From Aricia agestis (lineage: Eukaryota > Arthropoda > Insecta > Lepidoptera > Lycaenidae), in the NCBI RefSeq assembly GCF_905147365.1, contig NC_056408.1, forward strand, positions 15,190,001 through 15,254,000: a DNA stretch of 64,000 nucleotides, read 5' to 3'. The notes under the pieces were generated by a model. The model did no database searches, was not told the origin of the DNA, and worked only from the letters and a program-made list of their open reading frames with translations. The translations under genes and the position numbers were made by a program. This document shows positions 11,701 through 25,000 of this stretch, one piece after another. How positions within the stretch are numbered: position 1 is the stretch's first letter; each line of letters begins with the position of its first letter.

Positions 11701-12612
11701 GTGTACGCTTATACGGGAACTAAAATTGCTCAACTCTAATCAATTCTCGTCATCTTTGACGTCTACATCAAGCAATTTGCGGCAACAAGCAGCAGTATTG
11801 CGCAATACAATACTGAGTGATGTGGCTATCGAATATTTGAGCAATATGACATTGAGCGATATAAAATAAATTGCTCCATATTGCTCCACTAATTGCTCCA
11901 GACCGCGCTAGTCGTTATTCCGAGCAATCATTGCCGTAATTATTGCCTATGTAAACGCATCTTAACACGAGTCCGGTCGAATCGGCCTGTGATCAGTCTG
12001 ACCGAAACGATCGCCGTATACCTTAGTTATTTTTTGTCAATTTCAAAGTTTTACTTACTTTTGTTTGAGCTTCACATGAGATCTCAAAGAGGCGACGTAT
12101 CGAGGTCCCGCCTCGCTCCGCTTACGGGCTAATTTGATAACTTCGTCCGTTACGTGCTTACATTTGGTATTCTTATCCAGATCCATGATCTGAAAATATC
12201 CAAAATTTTGTCTTTTAAGCCTAATGACGCAAACAAGCAAGCTAAAGCAAGTAACCTTTGGCTGTTCACGGCTTGCAGTTCAGTGGCCGTTAAATTAAAA
12301 GCGTGTGCATATACGGGCAACTAAAATTGCTCAATTCCAATCAATTCTCGTCAACTATGACGTCACGACTACATCAAGCAATTTGCGGCAACAAGCAGCA
12401 ACAGGCAGCAATATTGCGCAATACAATTGCCTGGAATTTCCAAGCCCATCGGATATACATTAATTCGTATCTGCGACATTGAGCGATATGAAATATCTGG
12501 AGCAATTAGAAATTGCTCCATATTGCTCCACTAATTGCTCCAGAGACCAGATCGGTGTATTCGTGTCGCCGAGCAATTATTACCGCAGTTATTGCTGGTG
12601 TAAGCAGACACA
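11701..12612. repeat. Two direct copies of an aattgctcaa-type repeat
   Basis: About 240 bp at 11701-11950 (tatacgggaactaaaattgc, caagcaatttgcggcaacaa, attgctccagac) recurs at 12300-12612 in the same order. Between them lies unique AT-rich DNA. From 12613 to 13080 I see nothing recognisable. Confidence 0.75.
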
Positions 12613-13289
12613 TTCAGACAAATTTTTTTCCTAGTTTAACGTGACAAAAAGTATTGGGATATTATTAAATGCACATCAGAATAATTTTCAGCACACTACC
12701 CTAACTCCGCTAATTAACTGAATGCATACCAGAAAAACTAACGCTGATCAAAAAAAAACAATTGATTAACTGAACACGTCCTTCAAAAAAAACATAAACA
12801 TCATACAAAACGAGACGAAACCTTTATAACCGAATTCACACCAAAAATATGGTTCATACATCGGATATATTATTTGTACAACTAAAATTTAAATTGTTTA
12901 TCAAAAATACTAACTTGCACTCTAAATTGGACAATCTTACAACGGAATTTCTAAAAACGATATCGAAAGGTGCACCACAATAAAATCGATTTCTATTATC
13001 AAAACAAGTCTACAAATTGACAAATCGTGCAACAAAAATATTTTTAACCTAACTTTATTTTCTTTTTGTTTCTATGTTTTACTGAAAAACATGTTGGGGC
13101 CTCCTCATCTAACGCCGCACTCACTCCTGTGCGCTCGCTCTTTACTCTTTAGCGACCACCGACATATCTTGATCTATTTCTGTGTTAGCGACAAAGATTT
13201 TTGGTAATTCACTACTGTATTATAATTGTATGGGTTAATAAATTTATTAATGATTCTTATGTAATTAATAGCAATGTTTGCCCAATACG

Positions 13290-13420
13290 ACTTGATTGGG
13301 TTAGGTTAGATGGCTAAGGCTAAGGAGCGTAGCGCAGCGTAGCTCCCACCTTAGCCATCGTGGTTATTTTTTGTGAACCACCCAGAAGTAGGAGCCCCGC
13401 GTAGTGGGGCTCCGTCGACT
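13290..13420. repeat. Dispersed repeat with gagcgtagcgcagcgtagctc
   Basis: A short foldback around ggctaagg/ccttagcc with the moth-typical phrase gtagcgcagcgtagctccc, then gagccccgcgtagtggggctc, itself palindromic. From 13420 to 14560 the sequence is AT-rich with no feature I can name. Confidence 0.5.
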
Positions 13421-14698
13421 CATAATTGAAGCCAGTTGTTTTTTTCTTTTTTTTTCTTTAGTAGCTTTGTCAACCCCTAGAGCGCAATTCCTAAGCCGGA
13501 GGCTTAATTATTTTGCAATATATCGGTAAAGAACCCTTTGTGCGCGAATCCGACTCGCTCTTTGCCGATTGTTTATTATTATTGTTTATAAACTGATTAC
13601 CATTCACTGTGCCAAAGTTTAGTCCATGTTAAGTTAGCACTTGATGATTTTTATGTGTTCTTAATTATATGAACATAACAAATTAAATTGGGTTTTCTTT
13701 AGAATAAATGATGTTCCTAAAAGTAATTTAGGTGATGGTTTTCCTTTATAAAGTTGTAGTATGTTTGTTGAACTAAGGAATTGTTAGATATACTATTTTA
13801 ATAATAGTTATGCGTTCAGTAAAACAGTTTCACAAATAACTTTAAATAGTATGCTGAATTCGCATTATTTAGGGCGCATAATTAGTGTGCAAGTCAGTAT
13901 TTTTGGTGAAACTTTCAAATATTTTGATCGAGAAAAGGGAATATACAGATATTGATTTAAATACATGCCATATGTATTCTGTGGTTAAATATAAAAGCAA
14001 CCTATAGATCAATGTTAGTTCCAAGCTGCGGAAAACATAATATTATAATTAATGCAGGCCATCTTTATACTAGATTGCTTTTATTCAACATTATAATCTA
14101 TTAAATAAAGAAAAATCAGGCTCACCTTTATGTTGTACTAGAATTTTGTATAAAAATACTATAAAATGACTTGCTTTCACAAAAAATTTTCTTGATATGA
14201 TTGATGATTGATCGAACGATTTCAAAATTATTCAAATAAGATTTTTTTTTTGCTTTTTCTGACCAACCGGCCAGTGATTAGGTATCGTCAAAGAAAAGAG
14301 TTTTTTCTCAAAAACATTATTATTTACTTTCTTGTCTTCTTATTTAGTTCTATTGAATAATAATATTATAGTTACATAGTGTTTTTCAAAAGCTTTAAAG
14401 TTAGGATTGTATTAAAATAATAATAATGAATGAGGTAATCGAGGTAAAATCCATACTAGCGTTTTCCAAGGGCTTTAAAGTTAGGATTGTATAATAATAA
14501 TAATAATTAATGAGGTAATCGACTGAATAACTTCTAAAATTCTTAATTGATACTTCCATATCCATACTAATATTATAAATGCGAAAGTGTGTCTGTCTGT
14601 CGTGTCATATCGGTATGAAGCTATACCAAAAAAATATATGACGTAGATAGCCGAATAGACGTTGAAATAAACACAACATTTTTTAATTGCCGCATTTG

Positions 14699-15239
14699 GC
14701 GCTGTCACCGTAAGATTGTAAAAACCGCGAGATTGTAATATGACGAAGTGATGGATTGTAAACAAACAGTTTTCCGGTGATTTTAAATTAATTATTTCGT
14801 ATTTAAAATAACTTCAATTGCCTTAATATTTGATGTACCTATAACATTGAATAAAATTTAAACCGCGAGATTGTAATATGACGAAGTGATGGATTGTAAA
14901 CAAACAGTTTTCCGGTGATTTTAAATTAATTATTTCGTATTTAAAATAACTTCAATTGCCTGAATATTTGATGTACCTATAACATTGAATAAAATTTAGA
15001 TATATTTAAAGTGCAATTTGAATTATAAATTAGGTTAATTTTAATAATCGAACATTCAAACAGCACTTTAAATATATCTAAAAAAAATTGTATGTTATAC
15101 ATCTCATACTATTTGGCATTGAAATTATTTTAAATACGAAATAATTTATTTAAAATCACCGGAAAACTGTTTGTTTACTATTTATCACTTCGTCATATTA
15201 CAATCTCGCGGTTTTTACAATCTTACGGTGACAGGCGCT
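14699..15239. mobile_element. Foldback element with internal 138-bp duplication
   Basis: Long inverted ends run from gcgctgtcaccgtaagattg (14699) to cttacggtgacaggcgc (15239), with arms over 100 bp. The left arm holds a direct duplication: accgcgagattgtaatatg starts at 14724 and again at 14862. It appears inserted into an older dispersed repeat whose halves lie at 14570-14698 (attataaatgcgaaagtgtg) and 15240-15390. Non-coding. Confidence 0.85.
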
Positions 15240-15696
15240 ATAAAAACTATTCGATGAATGTCCTTCCCGGGGTCCCAAAGTATCTCCATACCTTTCAACT
15301 CAATCTGCCGAGCGGTTTAAGCGTAAAAAAATAGCAGACTGATAGACAAATAGTCATAGTTTCAAAATTATAATATAAGGATTGCATAAAAGGTTAAAAG
15401 GAAAGCACGCCAGACGAAAATAGCTGCGGCATTCTTCTGTCGCAACAATGAAACAGAACACCGCACTACAATGTGTTATGTGTGTGAAAGTTGGCCGAAT
15501 CCCTCATCCCGTCTAAATGTCGTACAAGACAGTAACATAAAACGGTCATTTATTTCCATTTTAAAAATATGGGTTAATGGGATCACATCCGAGGCGCGGC
15601 CAAGTAAACTCGGCGCGGAGCCCCGACCGAGTGCCCCTAAGTCGGCGCATTAGTGGCTAGATTAGATTTTAACACGCGAAAAGAAAGTTGCGTCGA

Positions 15697-15740
15697 TATA
15701 AATATATTCGGAAACGCTCGGGCGGTTCCGCCGCAGTCCG
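15697..15740 (+). promoter_or_regulatory. Candidate TATA box and start site of the 1,381-aa protein gene
   Basis: TATAAATA at 15697-15704 is followed 37 bases on by GCAGTCC, near an initiator-like position, at the start of a GC- and CpG-rich leader (15710-15790). The ATG at 16034 would then be preceded by a leader of about 300 nt. Inferred from position and composition only. Confidence 0.35.
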
Positions 15741-16033
15741 CGCCCGCCCGCCGTACGTGCTGCGCTCGCGCTGGGCGGGAATCGCTCCGAACCTGTTACG
15801 CTTCAAAACTCTCATAAACTTTGACTAGTTCGCTATTATTTCTATGAATCGGTCTTTAAGTGTGTATGTGCGTCTATTTGTAGCTAATGGTTGCCTGAAA
15901 ATGTTTTGCGAAACGTGGAATTCCACTTATGAACTCAAAGATGCATTCCGTTAAAATTCTTACATCGAGCGAGCGAAGCGTGCACGTGCGTTTATTTTCA
16001 CTTATAAATAGCTCAGTCTGCTGAAACTTAGGT

Positions 16034-19000
16034 ATGACGTCGCTGAAGGAGAGCGAGCTGCAGGACGATAAAGGGCGGAGAAGGGATTCGAAGGACGTGA
16101 CGGAGCTACCGCCGATAGGTTCGTCCTTACATAAAAGAAGACGAGGCGAGCCGCCGGCGACTCTGTCCGTCAAGTCTCCCCAAACGCCGTCGGACGCCGA
16201 GGGCTCCTCCCCGTGCACCGCCGGCCCGACGCCCGAGGACTGGACCCGCGATGGGGACAACCGGGACGCCGAAGCATTCTGCGACAACATGCTCCAGAGA
16301 CTCAAAGACAGAAACGACGCCCTGTCCCTCCGCGGCAAGCTGGTGGCGACGCAAACGAAGGAAACCCTCGAAGCTGTGGATCACATGGAAAAATTGCTGA
16401 AACTTTTAGATCAGGTCATAACTCTAGAGGATAAAAACTCCCGTTTCATCAAGAGGCTGCAGCAGATACATCTCGCTAGGTTACATATCGCCCGAAGAAA
16501 AATGATAGAGGAGAACGAGAGGCTAAAAGATGAAACGAATGAGATCGACCTCATCAACGAGGCGCTAGATACTCAGCTGGACGGTGAATACGGCCAGGCG
16601 TTTTTCGACTCTATGCTGTCGGGCCACAAGGGCGTTAAAAGAACAACCTCTAGATGGAAGACTCACTCAAGGTTTGGGGGCTCGTTGCTCAGGAGACAGA
16701 GATCGCGGTCAGCTGGCGGCGAGGACAGTGACGCGTCCCCCGGCACACCTCTAAGACGAAAGTCAGACGGCATCTTCTGTAAGGAGGTGGAAAAATCAAA
16801 AGTCTCCAACTGGAAGAAAGTTAAATTTGCCTTTAAGTAAGTTTTTTTAATTTTGTGTGGATAACGGACAAGAGAACGCAATGTGCAGTACCTAAGTTAC
16901 CAACAAAAATGATTTATCAACATTATTGGAAGTCTGATTTATTTTGTACTAAAAAATCAGTTACAAATTGGGCTACTTAAATGTTTTAAGCCACATTGTC
17001 TGACACTGTTAGTTAGGTTGTTTAAGTTCTATCCGTGGTTCACTACAGGTGGGAGAAAGCGCAATGGTCTACCACATTGGGTGGGGCAGCTGCCGTTGCT
17101 GCTGGTGCCATGGTAGGTGCAGTAGCCCTGGCCGGTTCCAACCCAGCTGGCAACCAAGTCAACCAAGCGGGCAACCAGGCCAGTCCAACTGGCAACCTTG
17201 CCAATCAAGAACCCAGGGACTCGGCGAGCCTCACAACCGGCAGTGCACTGTCTCTCACACCAAATTCTTCGTGCGAAGAGTTGAGAATCGATTCTGGTAA
17301 ATACCTAAAGTGTATTTTAGTTACGATAGTTTTTCTTATTCTTAGAGTCACTGCACGATATAAAACTTAGTTTTATGCACGTTTTATAGTCTATACGAAA
17401 AGTTTTTGTATCACCGTTTCCAACATGTTTCCAATGTGTGGTAAATGGTAATTAATTTTTTATAAAATTAACGAAGCACAGATATTTGATAAGACTAGAG
17501 ATCGCCCAATGGTCTGAAATTCACTGACCTCCATTAGTACTTGTATAATGGAGGTCAGTGCCTGAAAAGTATTGACTATTCAGATTTAACAAAAAAAAAA
17601 CAATGCATTTTTAATTTGACAACAGACTTTAACCATACTCGTAAACAAAGGAGTATAATTTGTATGTATCGGCTTGTCAGTCAAAACATGGTAGTGTGCG
17701 CATTGTAGTGTGTGTAATGTTTTATTTATTAAAATAATGTATGTTATAAGCATAATTTTAAAACAATATTAGCTCGATGCACTCCTTCTTCATATAAACT
17801 ACAATTACTGTGCGATATTGCATGCTCCTACGTTTCCGCATTTTTTGGTAAAAAGGGTTCCCAAGTTTTTCGCTCGCTATTAATAGAAATTTTTAACATT
17901 TTGTAATTTGAAGTTGTATGCCTCGAATAGCCGTTAGGATTTTATTGCGTAATATTGTACAATTTTATTGACCGTCTAGGGCTAATATTGAACGCGCCCA
18001 GCTTTCAATCTTGTTGTCAAATAAATTGTTCAATAAAATATTGTTCAATATTATTGAGCTCGTTAGGGGCCCGCTTAGTGCGTTGCTTTGTTTGGCTACT
18101 ATAGTTACGAATTTTACATGGCTTTTAGTAACTTAAACGCCTTTTTTGTTGCAGGAGTATGTCGGAGAAGCGGTCATGATACTGAAAACATTTTCTTACG
18201 AGCACCTACGCAGGTGATTAATAAATCTATATAATATGAAGCAATTATTACAACTTCGTTTTCGTGATAATTCATCTATAGCGCTCTACTTTGTCTGAAA
18301 GATATTACGTTAGTAACATAGTATATCATTGTATTATATAGACAAACAGACTGTCAACATTTGCAAGAATCTATCATATTGTGTACTATCAGAGAAGTTG
18401 ATTCCTATGCAGATGGCAGACCTAAGTAATTTGGACGCTTTATGTCATACCCAGCCTACAAATCACAACTTACATTGAAATGACATATTCCGGCCAAATG
18501 ACGTAGGTCCGTCAACTGCACGGGAATAAATTTTCTCGATGGTACATTCAAAATAATTACCACAAAGGAAATAATTGTCGGGTGTACTCTTTATCATTCG
18601 TTAGGTCTAGTGCCAAGTTACTGTAATTGCAGCTAGCACAATAAATAAATAAAAAATTGAAGAACTCTTTACACATCAACTATATTCCAACGTTATGCCA
18701 ATTGTAAGCTCAACCTCGTCATCCAGGACGACAGTTCCACGTCTCCATCTCCAAACAAGCTGCACAAGAGCCCTTGGGGGAAGATGCGGGACATCATCCA
18801 GACGCACCGGGACTCCGTGAAGAAGAAGACCAAGGGGTCCAAGTCTCCAGACGTTCCAGCGAGAAGGAGGTCCTTCAGCGACGGTGGAGACAGTGACGCG
18901 CCACCAGAACTCACCCTGACCATACCTTCGTCTGAGGAACTTGGTAAGTTTCATTCCCATAAAAAAAATGATTGTAAGGAGTTTATACTTACACTAGCTG

Positions 19001-22000
19001 TCCCGGCAAACGTTGTTTTACCATATAAAATATATACAAGCTGTTTGACCGAGCTTTGCTCGGTATCCGATGAAAATGACATTTTCTAGAAATGATTCCT
19101 AGCTAGATCGATTTATCGCCCCCGAAACCCCCTATATACTAAATTTCATGAAAATCGTTGGAGCCGATTCCGAGATTCCAATTATATAATATAAGTAGTT
19201 GATCTGTAGTGCTAGCACGGCGACCTTCGGAAATGCGAAAGTATGGACAAACTGTGGAACTAAACCTAAGGTGCCGTTCCGATCTTTTTTCGTTCCGAAA
19301 AATTCAATTAAAATGCCAATTTATGACACACTATAGTATATGTCATAATGTAGGATATTATTTGAATTTTTAGAACTATAGTCTGTCATAAAGTGGCTTT
19401 TTAATTGAATTATTATTCGGAACTAAAAAAGATCGGAACGGCACCTTAAGTTTATCTCCACAGTTAGTAATTACAGTCTGTCATAAAGTGGCATTTTAAT
19501 TGAATTTTTCGGGATGAAAAAAGATCGGAACGGCACCTTAGGTTTATTTCCACAGTTTGTCCATACTTTCGCATTTCCGCTGGTCGCCGTGCTTGCACTA
19601 CAGGTCACTTTTCATGGACGTAAAGTTGTAGATAAAAACGCCAATACTGTATAAAAAATCTTAAGGATAACGAATAAAAGCAAAATTATTATTTTTAAAC
19701 AAAAATTGAAACCGACTTCCAAGGTAAAGACAATAGTAATTTTCTTAAATGAACTAACAAATATTAATTAATAATTCATATTCTGTACTCAGTATTTCTG
19801 TTCTCAATCTTCATAATTTGAAGTCGGCACCAGTCATATAAGTTGCAGTTATATTTTGTCATAGAACTGGCGATTAGGTTAGCTGGTAGTTGGTACCGAC
19901 TTTAAAATAATGAAGACTAAGAACAGAAAAACTGAGTACAGAACATGAATTATTTAATACTTTTTAGTTCATTTAATATAGATCTACAAAAAAGCGATAA
20001 ATTGCACATAGAAATTGCGCTAAAGTTAGCTGCTACGGAGTAAAAAATTATTATGAAGATTGAATGCAGAAATAGTTGACGCGTCTATGTGTGTCCCAAA
20101 AAATATCCAGGAGTTCCCTCTATATCTCACGAATTTCAGTACCAAATCACCACTTTCGTAAGCATTGTACCAATTTCGGGTTATTGTACCTCCATAAACA
20201 CTAAATAGCACGAAAAGAGTTTTAAAAATTAGTCAACAAACGGTGGAATATTAATATAATTAAAGGCAAGATTTTTGAAAATAATGTGATGATTCATGGC
20301 ATAATTATAGTGATGATGATGATTGTATTATTGACACATTGACATAATAATATGCTTTTAGTTGTTGAAACAACGCCAAAATTGCCGAACATTTATCTAT
20401 AAGGATTCAAGAGTTCTGTACAGCACCTTCGGAACCAGGGTGTACTTCGGCGCAAATTCTTATTTTTTGGTAGTTTAAGCTTAAAATCCTTAAGAAAAAC
20501 GTAAAATCACTATATGTTTCCATATAAATTTTAAGGAGTCCTGTCGATTTCTCATGGATTGCATCATCAGATCACCACTTTTGTGATCATGTTACCAAAT
20601 TCGGGCTACATCGCATACAACAACAAAAGAATTTTGGAAATCGGTCTACAAACGACGGAGTTGTCCGCGAACCAATATAAAAAAGGTGAAATATATCCTC
20701 CTCCTTTTCGGAAGTCGGTTAAAAAGTAGCCTAAGTTATGCCTTACTACATCAGCTATGTACCAAAAAAAGTCCCGTCAAAATCGCTCCAGCCATTTCAG
20801 AGATTAGCTGGAACAAACAGACAGACATACAGACAAAAATTTTAAAAAATGTTGTTTTGGTGTCTGTACCCTATATACATTCATATGTATGTAGTAAAAA
20901 ACGGTTCTTTCAATATTACAAACACTCCAATTTTATTTATACGAGGGGAGGTCCAAAAGTTCGCGGAATGAAAGGGTTGTTAATAAAATATAACAATAAA
21001 TTTATTTTTCCTTTTCAATATAATCACCCTTAAGTGTAATACATTTATTTGATCTATGGATTAATTTTTCTAAACCATCGAAAAAATATTTTTTGTCTTT
21101 GGCCTCAAAATGCGCCGAAATTGCCTCCTTCTATTCGTTATCGTCGGAAAATTTCCTTCCCCTTAGCTCTTTTTTTAAATTTGGAAACAAATAAAAATCG
21201 CTAGGGGCCAGGTCTGGACTGTAGGGTGGGTGAACAAGTGGTTCGAATCCATGCGTGTGAAGAGCAGCCATGGCAACTCGGCTCTTGTGAACCGGCGCGT
21301 TGTCTTGCAAAAGCAACACACTCTTGGCCAATTTTCCAAGACGTTTTTCTTTAATTGCCTCCTTTAACTTTTCTAATATTAATGCGTAGTATTCTCCGGT
21401 TATAGTGGTACCTTTTTCTTTATAATCAATCAGTAATATTCCCTCACAATCCCAAAAAACAGTGGCCATCAACTTTCCAGCCGATTCTGACACTTTGAAT
21501 TTCTTGGAAGGTGGTGTACCCTTTTTGTGCCATTGCATGGACTCCTGTTTTGATTCAGGTTCAAAGTGATGAACCCATGTTTCATCTCCAGTAACAATCC
21601 GCTCCAAAATCTGCACAGGGTTGTCTCCACACACCTCCAAAAAGTGCTTAGACGCGTCGATGCGCTGCTGTTTTTGAAGCGGCATGAGCATTCTCAGCAC
21701 CCATCTTGCACTGACTTTAGTCATGCCCAAGTGGTCGTGCAAGATCCGCAAAATGGTTGTATCTGATACTCCAACAAATGCAGATAATTGTTTTTTCTTT
21801 AAACGTGTGTCTTCCAGTACAAGTTTTTCAACTTTTTCGACAATGCCTGATGTGGTGGCCTCAACTGGCCGCCCAGAGCGAGGGTCGTCTTCAATTGAAT
21901 CTCGACCATGTTTGAAAAGTCCATACCACTTATAAACCATTGTTTTACCAGGGCACTGATCTCCATAAACGGCTTCCATTTCATTTAAAATGGTTTGAAC

Positions 22001-25000
22001 GTTTTTCCTTGCTTGGTAAGGAATTTTATCACAGCACGATGTTCAATTTTCTCCATAGTTGCAGTTTGCTTCCGGATTGACTTGTTTAGCAGGCGAGTAC
22101 TCGTAAACGAATGGCGCTATAGGGTTGAGATTTTATATATATACTAATTATGAGTGCTCAATTAGTATGACACTAAGCGAGCTACCCTATCCCCACTCCA
22201 TCCCCTCCATTCCGCGAACTTTTGGACCTCCCCTCGTATGTATGTATGTATGTATGTATGTATGTATAATATGTATAATATATAATATGTATAATATGTA
22301 TAATATTATAATTCAGCATTTTGAAGTCCTGTATTTTACGGTTAAGTCCTTAGCATCATACATTTTATGTTTAAGCCAGGATCACATTCAATCCCTGCAT
22401 CCGTATTTCTTGCATGTTCTCGATTCAACTCTCATAATCCTCTGTCTAATTCATTAAATTAATGCAAGTTTGCAATATTTTTTCCAATATCTCGTACATA
22501 CGAGTCGCCAGATGAAAAAAAAAATTAAAAATTCGCGTCAAGCTCTCTTCGCACTGGGAGGAAAGTTTATGGATCAAGCGACTGTAATTGAATCCAAAAT
22601 GTTCTGTCTAGAATTCTATCAAAAATTTCGAATTTTCTAGAATCCGAAGGCTCCCACCCGGCCCTCCGCAAGCAGCACTCGCTGGACCGGCCTCAGCACC
22701 GCCCCCTGCGGGACTCCAAGTGGACGCGCGTGAAGCGGGCCTTCCTCACCTCCGCCTCCGCCTCCGTGCCCTCCAGTCCCAACAGGCACTCCGCCTTCTT
22801 CACTGATGGAGGTAAGTGGATTTTAACAACTTCACTTGATTTACTCTATGTAATATGGTTCTGGCATAACCTAAAGAGGACCATCTACAAAATGACTCTT
22901 AGTTCTAAGATAGCATTATGGATAGAGAAAAATAATACGCTTTGGTTTTTTAGATAGTTGAAAAATCGAGACGGTTGTCAAGTTTGCAAAGTATTTTTTA
23001 TCAGTAGGTTACAAATAACAATCCAAACCATGAGATAAGACAAGGAATCCATAAAACAAGTCATTTGTATGAAATTTTCTGGCTATGCGTAAGCAGCGTA
23101 ACCTATGCGTAACCTAGGCCTACCTATGCCTAACCTACGCGTCCTTTTACCGCCTATGGACTTAATAGAGGATTAGTGTTATAATATCACTGTGCTACCT
23201 TTCAAGATATCTAGCAGCGCTTGTGCTCTGCAGCTCAGTTCGATTTTCAACATAATATTTCTCTATGACTGATAAATGTAAGCTTAGAGCCAAGGCCTGG
23301 TATGACGCGCCGCTCGCTTATCCACTAAACCCCATGAGTAATGCTACAGAAATACAACTAACTAACCGATCGTTGTGAGGTCATTAAAAGTTTGATTTGC
23401 GATCGATTTAGAGATTATACTATGCACTAATGAGTTATCGAATGTTCTAGATTCTAGCATGGGCGCCGGCAGGGGGGTGTCAGGTGGTGCATTTGCACCC
23501 CTCGGGAATCTCGGGATCAACAGGAATTATTGAAATAATTAAAAAGCCATCTTAGATTGAAAATATTTTTTTTAAGAACGAAACATTAGTTCGTAATGTT
23601 TCGGCACTAAATGTTTTCTGTTGATGTAAATAGACAGTCACAGTTGTTCGTAAAAAGTAAAAAGAAAAGAAAGAAATCTAAAATCTGCACCCCTTGGAAA
23701 TTATTTCCGCCGGCGCCCGTGGATTCTAGTAGTATTAAGTCCAGAGAAATGTATGACTGAACTAGTTATACGACATTGTACATGAATAAAACTCAGGAAC
23801 CGAGCAGATTTGCTTACAGAGTAACCCTTCGATCAAATATTTCTGAAATATATTATCAGAAATATTTGATCGAAGGAGTAACCTCTCTCCTTACCCGTGG
23901 CACACTCTAAATCAGTACCAAAATATAACAGTCGCCCCAACCGTTTGTGCAAAAAGAATCCAAAAGAGTTTGAAGTTCATTAATTGAATGTACCGCGCTG
24001 TATCACTCTCAGGTGCTCTCAGGTGGACTCTGGAGGCCCAGCACTAAAAATACTCGTTTATTTATGATATAATTTGCTAAGAAAATATTTTATTATAAAA
24101 GTCATAATATCAAAATATATGAGCTGCCCACTAAAATTTAGTTAGTTATGGCGGAAACTCGAAAATAGTTGGGAATAATTTACTCTGACGGAATTACTAC
24201 ATTGTAGAACTTACTAAAGGGTATTTAGCCTGAGACTAAATTTATTGCCTTACAAAATCTCCCTTTGTTGTTGTTTTCTGCCTTAGATATAGTTTTGGAA
24301 ACGATTTACACGAGCAGTAACTAAACGAAAATTCAACAGATGTATAATACACAACATTTGACAAAACGCATACTTAATCATAAGGATATCATTTAAGTTA
24401 TTAATGGACAAACAGCATTTACCAACCAATAACTATTATTTACAGACTTCTTTATTATTTCAGACTGAGTGAAATAATAATAAGTTATTACTTTAATTCA
24501 TCAAGCCCCATACGGTCACCGGTGACCGAGACACGATAGAAATTATATTGTGTCTCGTTTTTCCACGATCGACGGGTAATAAAATATTGATCACATCGGC
24601 TATGAAACAAAAATTCTATAACAAAATTCTACGAAAACTCAAAACATACAAAAATACATAAAATTTGTGCATTTGACAACCCTATTTGTGAGGGCTGAAA
24701 ATAATAATGATCTAAATACATCTTTAACATTAGTGAAAAGCACTTAATTGTTTACTTCATGATCACGTAGCACTTCCGGCTCGCGATCGGATGTTTTTGC
24801 CTCTGCCTGGATAACACGTTGGCTGACTACCAACGCTCGTTTCTCGAAAGCTTTCGTACAAAGTATACTTTGGAGTGAGTAGACATTAAGATAACAGCAC
24901 AAGATTGGTGAGAGGAAATCTGCGAATTGATTCACTCTTTCAACTCGAATTTAAAAATTTTAATTTAACGCGCTATTGGTCGCTAGGGCGGGGCGCGCGT

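Noticed and set aside
16127..16384. Antisense and shifted reading frames over exon 1 of the large gene
   Set aside because: GC-rich shadow frames; the 268-codon sense frame splices in phase to 16 further exons.
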